Part shown: piece after piece, positions 1 through 5,107 of the stretch
How positions within the stretch are numbered: position 1 is the stretch's first letter
Layout: every line of letters starts with the position of its first letter
Source of the DNA: Prevotellaceae bacterium UBA2738
GTDB taxonomy: Bacteria > Bacteroidota > Bacteroidia > Bacteroidales > Bacteroidaceae
Assembly: GCA_002353585.1 (NCBI GenBank)
Contig: DEJW01000001.1
Location: 15,042 to 23,126, forward strand
Direction of reading: 5' to 3'
Length of the DNA stretch: 8,085 bases
The notes under the pieces: model-generated
What the model was told of the DNA's origin: nothing
The model's database searches: none
What the model saw: only the letters and a program-made list of their open reading frames with translations
Position numbers and translations under genes: made by a program

Positions 1-188
1 TTTTTATATAGTTCCCCCTCTTCCTTACTACGGTAGGCTACCTCAATTCCCGAAATTACAAAAATTACAAAAATGATAAAAATGACAAAAATGATTTTTG
101 GGATACTGCCCAAGGCACCGTCGCAAAACGCGACACCCCTTGGGGGGTAGTTACTGCCGATACCCCTCAAAAAAAACTTTGTTTTTTC
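1..188. other. Intergenic region with short repeats and hairpin cluster
   Basis: No gene is visible upstream of the Dabb gene. The stretch holds a short palindrome (GGTAG-g-CTACC, 32-42), a 9-bp tandem repeat (55-99), and a run of hairpins: TGCC/GGCA (107-110/114-117), GTCGC/GCGAC (120-124/130-134), and ACCCC/GGGGT (135-139/144-148), the last competing with GGGGTA/TACCCC (144-149/161-166). A weak A/T hairpin follows (AAAAAAC 171-177 with GTTTTTT 181-187). These could be the tail of an upstream transcript or a dispersed intergenic element; the sequence alone does not decide. Confidence 0.5.
55..99. repeat. 9-bp tandem repeat, about 4.5 units
   Basis: The units read ATTACAAAA, ATTACAAAA, ATGATAAAA, ATGACAAAA and a decayed ATGATTTTT, in perfect 9-bp register. 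Another 9-bp tandem repeat with a different unit occurs at 1301-1327. The repeat is non-coding and its role is unknown; polymerase slippage in A-rich DNA would be enough to create it. Confidence 0.7.
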
Positions 189-220
189 TTTGCATATTCC
201 AAAGATTTTTTGTAATTTTG
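189..220 (+). promoter_or_regulatory. Bacteroidetes-type promoter for the Dabb gene
   Basis: A -33 element TTTG (189-192) is separated by 20 bases from a -7 element TAATTTTG (213-220), matching the Bacteroidetes primary-sigma consensus TTTG-N19-21-TAnnTTTG. Transcription would start near 226-228, giving a leader of about 43 bases before the ATG at 270. Confidence 0.75.
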
Positions 221-269
221 TAGTGTAATTAAGAATACCCCCAGAACCCCCAAAATAATACAGCAGATT

Positions 270-575
270 ATGGTTAAGCACATCATTTTATGGACACTCA
301 ACCCAGAGTTGTCAGAAGCAGAGAAACAGCAAGTGAAGCAAGGCATGAAGGCAGGACTGGAAGGCTTGGTCGGCAAAGTGCCTGGTCTGATAGAGGCGAA
401 AGTGAACATCGACGGACGACTGGCATCATCCAATGCCGATGTGATGCTCGACAGCACCCTCGTGAGCGAGGAAGCCCTCAAAGGCTATGCCACCCATCCC
501 GAACATGTGAAAGTAGCCAACGAAAAAGTCCGTCCATACACCGTTCAGCGCTCCTGCCTGGACTACGAGATATAG
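270..575 (+). CDS. Dabb family (stress-responsive alpha/beta-barrel) protein
   Basis: The 101-residue product has the size and pattern of a single Dabb domain, a small ferredoxin-like alpha/beta fold that usually dimerises into a barrel. It opens with a hydrophobic strand (MVKHIILWTL), continues with a Lys/Gln-rich helix (about 15-35), and carries the typical late motif of an aromatic residue, HPEH (76-79) and a closing strand ending in LDYE (97-100). Family members are linked to stress responses or act as small cyclases or monooxygenase-like enzymes; nothing here identifies a substrate. There is no signal peptide or membrane segment, so it is probably cytoplasmic. It has its own promoter (189-220) and the next gene has a separate one, so it appears monocistronic. 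Base composition is more G/C-rich than the flanks, as expected for a native gene. The family call is from recognition of the pattern, not a search. Confidence 0.85.
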   Translation: MVKHIILWTLNPELSEAEKQQVKQGMKAGLEGLVGKVPGLIEAKVNIDGRLASSNADVMLDSTLVSEEALKGYATHPEHVKVANEKVRPYTVQRSCLDYEI

Positions 576-598
576 GTCATCTTTTTTTCTTTGAATAT

Positions 599-629
599 TT
601 TGCAATTTCGAAAATAATTCTTAATTTTG
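599..629 (+). promoter_or_regulatory. Bacteroidetes-type promoter for the antitoxin gene
   Basis: TTTG (599-602), a 19-base spacer and TAATTTTG (622-629) match the Bacteroidetes promoter consensus. The predicted start near 636 leaves a leader of only about 15 bases before the ATG at 651. Toxin-antitoxin operons are usually autoregulated through sites over such promoters, but I see no clear operator palindrome here. Confidence 0.75.
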
Positions 630-650
630 CAACCATAAAAATAATGGATT

Positions 651-887
651 ATGACAGCACTACAATTAAATGCAGAGCTTCTTCGAGAACTTAGTGTTAT
701 CGTTGAAGATGAGACACTACTTACAAAGGCTCTGAAATACATAAAGAAACTGACAGCGAAGAAAGATGACCCTACCCTTATGAGTAAGGAAGAATTCTTC
801 AAGCGTATAGACGATGCACGCAAAGGAAAAACCTATCGCATGAAACCAGAAGAGTCACTTGATGAATTCTTAGACAGAGTAGGATAA
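651..887 (+). CDS. Antitoxin of a Txe/YoeB-type toxin-antitoxin module (toxin partner deleted)
   Basis: The 78-residue product is small, highly charged and mostly helical by sequence. It resembles the Bacteroidales antitoxins encoded just before Txe/YoeB-family mRNA-interferase toxins: a start of the type MTxLQLNAELLRELS, a Lys-rich middle (about 27-40), then a SKEEFFKRIDDA segment (45-56) and an acidic end (EESLDEFLDRVG, 67-78). In such pairs the N-terminal part typically binds operator DNA and the C-terminal part masks the toxin. The stop codon overlaps the ATG of the following reading frame (TAATG, 885-889), the classic coupling of a toxin-antitoxin pair. That frame is only a toxin remnant, so this antitoxin now seems to be an orphan. 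It may persist by neutralising a related toxin elsewhere, or be on its way to loss. Family assignment rests on pattern and on the neighbour. Confidence 0.75.
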   Translation: MTALQLNAELLRELSVIVEDETLLTKALKYIKKLTAKKDDPTLMSKEEFFKRIDDARKGKTYRMKPEESLDEFLDRVG

Positions 888-976
888 TGGCTACATTTAC
901 CATAGATTATACGGAACGGGCAATGGCGGACCTCCTCAGGTTGCGCAAAGACGAGCCAAAATATGACGATAAATAA
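887..976 (+). pseudogene. Internally deleted Txe/YoeB-type toxin remnant (29 codons)
   Basis: The frame starts inside the antitoxin stop (TAATG) and encodes 29 residues. The first part, beginning MATFTIDYTERA and continuing to LRKDEPK, matches the N-terminus of Bacteroidales Txe/YoeB toxins as I know them (beta strand, helix, then the RLRKDEP turn). Intact proteins are about 85-90 residues and end in a strand followed by H-Y-D/E-D-K. Here LRKDEPK is followed at once by YDDK and stop. Both ends of the toxin are therefore present in one frame while roughly 55-60 codons between them are gone, including the central Glu, the Arg and the His used for RNA cleavage in this family. It cannot be an active RNase. 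The alternative, that this is just a short unrelated ORF, is less likely given the coupled start and both matching ends. Confidence 0.75.
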
Positions 977-1015
977 TCAAAGACATACCTGAAACAGGTA
1001 TCTGGTTCCAAATAT

Positions 1016-1046
1016 CATTTTGGCAAATCTGCCAAAATGTTTTTTT
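1016..1046 (+). terminator. Intrinsic terminator after the antitoxin/toxin-remnant unit
   Basis: A perfect 10-bp stem CATTTTGGCA/TGCCAAAATG (1016-1025/1030-1039) with an AATC loop is followed by seven T residues (1040-1046), about 40 bases after the remnant stop. The hairpin is also the partner of the neighbouring hairpin at 1051-1074, so it may have a second identity as a repeat element. Confidence 0.75.
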
Positions 1047-1050
1047 ACTC

Positions 1051-1074
1051 CAGTTTAGCAGGTTTGCTAAACTG
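1051..1074. repeat. Second 10-bp perfect hairpin, sibling of the terminator hairpin
   Basis: CAGTTTAGCA (1051-1060) and TGCTAAACTG (1065-1074) form a perfect 10-bp stem with a GGTT loop. Its reverse complement matches the hairpin at 1016-1039 except for paired changes that keep the stem intact, and its loop (AACC on that strand) resembles AATC. No T-run follows on the + strand. It looks like a second, inverted copy of the same element. Confidence 0.7.
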
Positions 1075-1156
1075 ACCTCTATAAAGTTGTTATAAGTTGT
1101 TTGAGTTGTCTTTATAATCTATTCTCTTTTGTCTTTATTCTATCCTTTGTCTTCGT

Positions 1157-1200
1157 CTTCGTAGCCCTTAAGGGCGTTTCGTTTTCGTAGGCGTCAGCCT
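1157..1200 (+). repeat. Two short palindromes each preceded by TTCGTAG (REP-like)
   Basis: TTCGTAG occurs at 1158-1164 and 1184-1190. The first leads into the perfect palindrome GCCCTTAAGGGC (1164-1175), the second into AGGC-GTCA-GCCT (1189-1200). A GTAG tetranucleotide just 5' of a short hairpin is the hallmark of REP elements mobilised by REP-associated tyrosine transposases. No such transposase is in the window, so these would be non-autonomous copies. The assignment is tentative. Confidence 0.4.
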
Positions 1201-1300
1201 CCTTCCGTGTCCATCTGATTTATCCGTGTTTTTTTTCTTAGGGGGTAACGAAACGTGACAACGTAGGTGTGTCACTATTAATGACACCCCTCAATTTGAA

Positions 1301-1327
1301 AAAGTTGCGAAAGTTGCGAAAGTTGCG
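1301..1327. repeat. Three perfect 9-bp tandem repeats (AAAGTTGCG)
   Basis: AAAGTTGCG is repeated exactly at 1301-1309, 1310-1318 and 1319-1327. The last copy runs into the palindrome GTTGCGCAAC (1322-1331), followed by a T-run. It lies just upstream of the promoter at 1350 and could bind a regulator or simply be a slippage product. Confidence 0.75.
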
Positions 1328-1349
1328 CAACATTTTTTTCTCCACTTTT

Positions 1350-1380
1350 TTTGTTGTTTCGAAAGTTTTTCTTACTTTTG
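1350..1380 (+). promoter_or_regulatory. Bacteroidetes-type promoter of the structured RNA
   Basis: TTTG (1350-1353), a 19-base spacer and TACTTTTG (1373-1380) match the Bacteroidetes consensus. The predicted transcription start about 6-8 bases later coincides with the first paired base of the RNA fold (G1387). With only a weak candidate directly before the helicase gene, this may also drive the downstream operon by read-through. Confidence 0.8.
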
Positions 1381-1386
1381 CAATCA

Positions 1387-1650
1387 GTATTGGCTAATCG
1401 TGGTAACACTACGCTGCTACGGCAGAGATTATGAGCCTCAGTGGAGGTGCCGATACGAAATTTTATGAGAAAATATTAACAAGCGTTTGCTGTTATTCGG
1501 AATTGCTTCAAGAACCTAGGAAATTCAAGAACTAACTCACCAAAAGAATAAGTCGCAAACGTCTATGCGTTTGCATGGGCGTGACTTATCAGGTGTGTTT
1601 AGGCTTCCTAGGGCCGTTGAAGCATGGATGATGACCGTCCATGTTTTTTT
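1387..1650 (+). ncRNA. Structured non-coding RNA, family not identified (about 264 nt)
   Basis: A consensus promoter sits at one end and an intrinsic terminator at the other. The 5' domain is closed by an 8-bp stem with one U-G pair (GTATTGGC 1387-1394 with GCCGATAC 1449-1456). It encloses TAATC/GATTA (1395-1399/1427-1431), which in turn holds GTG-GTAA-CAC (1400-1409, a GNRA loop) and CTGC-TACG-GCAG (1414-1425, a C-UACG-G tetraloop); CCTC/GAGG (1436-1439/1444-1447) fills the rest. A small A/U hairpin follows (about 1460-1474). The 3' domain is a long rod: TGCTTCAA/TTGAAGCA (1504-1511/1617-1624), CCTAGGAA/TTCCTAGG (1515-1522/1605-1612), AACTCACC/GGTGTGTT with one U-U mismatch (1534-1541/1592-1599), ATAAGTC/GACTTAT (1548-1554/1583-1589) and GCAAACG/CGTTTGC (1555-1561/1568-1574). 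It lacks the signatures of tmRNA, RNase P and SRP RNA that I know. A 6S-type RNA or the Bacteroidales-1 family are possible; a leader RNA of the downstream operon is the other option. Confidence 0.75.
1623..1650 (+). terminator. Intrinsic terminator of the structured RNA
   Basis: CATGGA (1623-1628) pairs with TCCATG (1638-1643) across a 9-base loop, followed by seven T residues (1644-1650). It follows the last rod helix with only a two-base overlap, so rod and terminator can form together. It ends 58 bases before the helicase start, so incomplete termination would let transcripts enter the operon. Confidence 0.75.
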
Positions 1651-1708
1651 GTGCCCTCAGTTAGCCTACCTCCGATGATAAGCACTCGCCCTAAATCTGT
1701 GTTAACGC

Positions 1709-4700
1709 ATGGCACGAATCTATGACAACATTGAAACCAAGTTCGTACAGGGGCTACATGACATCATTAGTAATGTAGGTGTAAGTCGAGTTGATTTTTG
1801 CGTAGGTTACTTCAATCTGCGCGGATGGGATTTGGTTGTGCATGATATTGACAATCTCCCTGGTTGTAATGTGTATGAGGGCAATAAGCAAGTTTTCAGG
1901 CATTGCCGTCTGCTCATTGGTATGCACCAACCTGACGAGGAACTGGTAAGGCGACTTTATTCCAAGGATGTGATACCTGATAACAACTATGTACAGCAAT
2001 GCAAATTAGAGATAGCAAGAGATTTTCGCAAGCAACTTCTGTTAGGTCTGCCAAAGAAGAAAGATGAGGAAACCCTTCGCAGACTCTCTGTTCAGTTGAA
2101 GGAGGGCAAGGTATGTGTGAAACTTTATGTGGCAGAACCTTTGCATGCCAAGCTGTATCTTGCTCATCGTCCTGCAGACAATATCAACAAGATTTCATGT
2201 ATATTAGGTAGCAGTAACCTTACCTATTCTGGATTGAAAAGGCAGGGAGAACTCGATGCTGATATAGAGAATAATCATGACCTTGAAACGCTTGCCCAAT
2301 GGTTTGACGACCGCTGGAATGACCGCTTCTGCATCGATATAACCAAAGAACTTATTGAGGTAATAGACAACAGTTGGGCTGGTGCTGATGTTATACCACC
2401 TTATTACATTTACATAAAGACAGCATATCACCTCAGTGCCGATGCTCGTAGTGGTGTTAAGGAGTTTGTCCTGCCTGCTGAGTTTCGACGTGAAATGTTC
2501 GACTTCCAGCAGATAGCCGTCAAGATAGCAGCTCGCCATCTTAATAGCGAAAAGCGTGGTGGTGCCATGATAGGTGATGTTGTAGGTCTGGGTAAGACCA
2601 TCACAGCCTGTGCAATAGCCAAGATTTATGAGATGGCTTATGCAAGCAGCACACTGATTATTTGTCCTGCCAACCTGCAAGAGATGTGGGACAAATACAA
2701 GAAACGCTATGACCTCAAGGCTGATGTGATGTCGATGGCTAAGCCTATAGATGTAAGCAACTCTCGTTACTATCGTCTTATCATAGTCGATGAAAGCCAC
2801 AACTTGCGTAATGAGCAGGGCAAGCGATACCAGAACATCAAGTCGCTCATCACTGCTCAGGACTGCAAAGTGCTCCTGTTGACTGCTACACCCTACAACA
2901 AGGATTTCTCTGACCTCAGCAGTCAGTTGAAACTCTTTGTCAGTGAAGATGATGACCTTGGCATTCGTCCTGAGGAATACATCCGTAGTCTGGGTGGTGA
3001 CAGGGCTTTCCTGCAAAAGCACAGCGAGGTGTTTATACGTAGCATCAAGGCATTTGAAAAGAGTGACAATCTTGATGACTGGCAGGAACTCATGAAGCTG
3101 TTCCTTGTTCGTCGCACTCGTACGTTCATTAAGGAGAATTACGCCAAGACGGATGAAACTACAGGTCGCAAGTATCTGGAGTTTAATGATGGCAGAAAGA
3201 ATTTCTTCCCAGACAGAGTGCCCAAAGCCGTAAAGTTTGAAACCAAGAAAGGTGACCAGTACAGCCGTCTGTATAGCGACGAAATGATTGCCATGATGGA
3301 GGAACTCCGTCTGCCTCGCTATGGTCTATCCCAATATGCTGACAGCAGTAAGGTGGCTAGTGCTCCTACATCAGACAAGCATCTGCTTGAAAACCTTTCA
3401 AGGGCAGGTCAGCGAATGATGGGCTTCTGTAAGAGCACATTCTTCAAACGTATAGACAGTAGCGGACTGTCATTCCTGCTTACTCTTTACAGGCACATTC
3501 TGCGTAATGCAGTCTTTATTTATGCCATAGAGAATAAGAAGCCTCTGCCAATAGGTGATGAGAACAGCCTGCCTGACGAATATGTTGATGATGCAGACAT
3601 CAACGACATCTTCAATGGTACAAATGAAGAAAACATCCCTTCAGATGATGGAGAGATAATCATCCCAACTGATATGGATTTCTACATGAAGAAAGGTGCA
3701 GAATACTACAACCTTCTTGTAGATAAGAATAATGTTGCATGGATAGATTCATCCTACTTCAAGCGCACCTTGAAGCAGTATCTGAAGAAAGACTGTGAAC
3801 AGCTCATCAAGATGATAGAACTTTGTGGCAAATGGAAACCACAGGACGACCAGAAACTCAACAGCCTTGAACAGCTGCTCTGCAAGACACATAAGAATGA
3901 GAAGGTGCTTATCTTCACCCAATATTCAGACACAGCAGACTATATCTATCGTCAGCTTCGTCGTCGAGGCATACAGCATATAGGCAAGGCAACAGGTAAC
4001 TCAAAGAATCCTACAGCTGTAGCAGACCAGTTTTCGCCTATAAGTAATGGCGCAAATATAGCTGCAGAAGACGAATTGCGAATACTTGTAGCAACTGATG
4101 TGCTCTCTGAAGGACAGAACCTGCAAGATGCCCATGTGATAGTTAACTTTGACCTCCCGTGGGCAATCATCCGTCTTATACAAAGAGCAGGTCGTGTTGA
4201 CCGTATCGGTCAGGAGTCAGAACAGATATTCTGCTACTCATTCTTCCCTGCTGAGGGTGTGGAGAAGATTATCAGTCTGCGCAAGCGCCTCAATGCTCGT
4301 ATCAATGAGAATGCCAACATTGTGGGCAGTGATGAGATATTCTTTGAGGGCAATGAGAAAAACCTCACAGACATCTTCAATGAGAAAAGTGGAAGCCTTG
4401 ATGATGACGAGGACGACAGCGATGTTGACCTTGCTTCTCAGGCTTACCAGATATGGAAGAATGCCACAGACAAGAACCCAGATTTGAAGCAGATAATTCC
4501 TGCACTCAGCAATATTATCTACTCTACCAAGAAGGCAGACTCTCCATCAGAAGATGGTGTGATAACCTATGCCAAGACCCATAATGACTATGATGTGCTT
4601 TCATGGTATGACTCTAAGGGCAATATCATATCCCAGTCGCAGAAGAAGATATTGCAGGCTATGGCATGTAAGCCAGACGAGCCAGACCTCGAACCTCTTG

Positions 4701-5083
4701 ACAATCATTTCGACCTTGTAAAGCAGGCAGTCGAAAACATGAAGCAGGAAAACACCTCAGTCAGTGGAATCTTGGGCAACAGGTTCAGCACTCGCTATCG
4801 TATCATCGAACTGCTTGAGCATTACTATTCCCAGCCACCAACCCTGTTCTTTGACGAGCAAAAGAAACAATGGCTCAAACTGGCTATTGACGACATATAC
4901 AATTTCCAGTTGCAAGAGAGCACCAAGTTTATGCTTGGCAGAATGCTTCGCAATAATACTGATGATGACATAGTAGATGCTGTGCTTGAAATGCAACGCA
5001 ATGGCACACTGTGCAGAATAGATGAAGACCGCAATAAGCAGAAAGACCCAAGCATAATATGCTCTATGGGATTAAGAATCTAA
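1709..5083 (+). CDS. PLD-nuclease/SNF2-type helicase fusion of a restriction-like defence system
   Basis: The 1124-residue protein joins a phospholipase-D-like domain to an SNF2-type superfamily-2 helicase. The N-terminus carries the pattern VGYFNLRGW (32-40), then one HKD-type motif: HAKLY (146-150) with GSSN (167-170) and GELD (180-183). PLD nucleases pair two such motifs, so a dimer would be expected to build the site. The helicase core shows motif I GDVVGLGKT (289-297), motif II DESH (361-364), motif III LLLTATPYN (389-397), motif V VATDVLSEGQNLQ (794-806) and motif VI QRAGRVDRIGQ (825-835); the arrangement is complete, so ATPase activity is likely. An insertion of about 330 residues separates the two RecA lobes, and an acidic stretch lies near 898-907. 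An in-frame TAA at 1703-1705 fixes the start at 1709. The likely role is ATP-driven DNA translocation and cleavage of unmodified DNA, with the methylase 24 bases downstream protecting the host. It could also resemble a fused DrmC/DrmD of DISARM class 1. Biochemical role is inferred. Confidence 0.9.
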   Translation: MARIYDNIETKFVQGLHDIISNVGVSRVDFCVGYFNLRGWDLVVHDIDNLPGCNVYEGNKQVFRHCRLLIGMHQPDEELVRRLYSKDVIPDNNYVQQCKLEIARDFRKQLLLGLPKKKDEETLRRLSVQLKEGKVCVKLYVAEPLHAKLYLAHRPADNINKISCILGSSNLTYSGLKRQGELDADIENNHDLETLAQWFDDRWNDRFCIDITKELIEVIDNSWAGADVIPPYYIYIKTAYHLSADARSGVKEFVLPAEFRREMFDFQQIAVKIAARHLNSEKRGGAMIGDVVGLGKTITACAIAKIYEMAYASSTLIICPANLQEMWDKYKKRYDLKADVMSMAKPIDVSNSRYYRLIIVDESHNLRNEQGKRYQNIKSLITAQDCKVLLLTATPYNKDFSDLSSQLKLFVSEDDDLGIRPEEYIRSLGGDRAFLQKHSEVFIRSIKAFEKSDNLDDWQELMKLFLVRRTRTFIKENYAKTDETTGRKYLEFNDGRKNFFPDRVPKAVKFETKKGDQYSRLYSDEMIAMMEELRLPRYGLSQYADSSKVASAPTSDKHLLENLSRAGQRMMGFCKSTFFKRIDSSGLSFLLTLYRHILRNAVFIYAIENKKPLPIGDENSLPDEYVDDADINDIFNGTNEENIPSDDGEIIIPTDMDFYMKKGAEYYNLLVDKNNVAWIDSSYFKRTLKQYLKKDCEQLIKMIELCGKWKPQDDQKLNSLEQLLCKTHKNEKVLIFTQYSDTADYIYRQLRRRGIQHIGKATGNSKNPTAVADQFSPISNGANIAAEDELRILVATDVLSEGQNLQDAHVIVNFDLPWAIIRLIQRAGRVDRIGQESEQIFCYSFFPAEGVEKIISLRKRLNARINENANIVGSDEIFFEGNEKNLTDIFNEKSGSLDDDEDDSDVDLASQAYQIWKNATDKNPDLKQIIPALSNIIYSTKKADSPSEDGVITYAKTHNDYDVLSWYDSKGNIISQSQKKILQAMACKPDEPDLEPLDNHFDLVKQAVENMKQENTSVSGILGNRFSTRYRIIELLEHYYSQPPTLFFDEQKKQWLKLAIDDIYNFQLQESTKFMLGRMLRNNTDDDIVDAVLEMQRNGTLCRIDEDRNKQKDPSIICSMGLRI

Positions 5084-5107
5084 GACTAAGACTAAAACCA
5101 ACGAACA

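Larger units (their letters stand above)
977..1349. other. Repeat-rich intergenic region without genes
   Basis: No credible coding region lies here on either strand. From left to right it holds a terminator hairpin (1016-1046), a sibling hairpin (1051-1074), TATAAAG/CTTTATA arms (1080-1086/1110-1116) enclosing AGTTGT at about 10-bp spacing (1085, 1095, 1104), a pyrimidine-rich tract (1110-1160), two GTAG-headed short palindromes (1158-1200), a GTGTCA/TGACAC hairpin (1269-1274/1282-1287), three 9-bp repeats (1301-1327) and the palindrome GTTGCGCAAC (1322-1331). The density suggests one or more dispersed repeat elements rather than simple spacer. Confidence 0.6.

Noticed and set aside
1431..1535. 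Small open frame of 34 codons inside the structured RNA (MSLSGG start)
   Set aside because: It overlaps several well-paired helices, has no ribosome-binding signal or recognisable family, and is short enough to arise by chance.
1387..1650. Retron or type III toxin-antitoxin RNA
   Set aside because: No reverse transcriptase gene follows, and there is no tandem-repeat antitoxin RNA with an adjacent ToxN-like gene.
2204..3022. 272-codon open frame on the minus strand within the helicase gene
   Set aside because: The plus-strand frame encodes intact PLD and helicase motifs across it; the minus frame has no recognisable domain and is a shadow.
5081..5098. Hexamer repeat (TAAGAC, TAAGAC, TAAAAC) between helicase and methylase
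   Set aside because: Only three imperfect copies in a 24-base spacer starting at the stop codon; probably local slippage.
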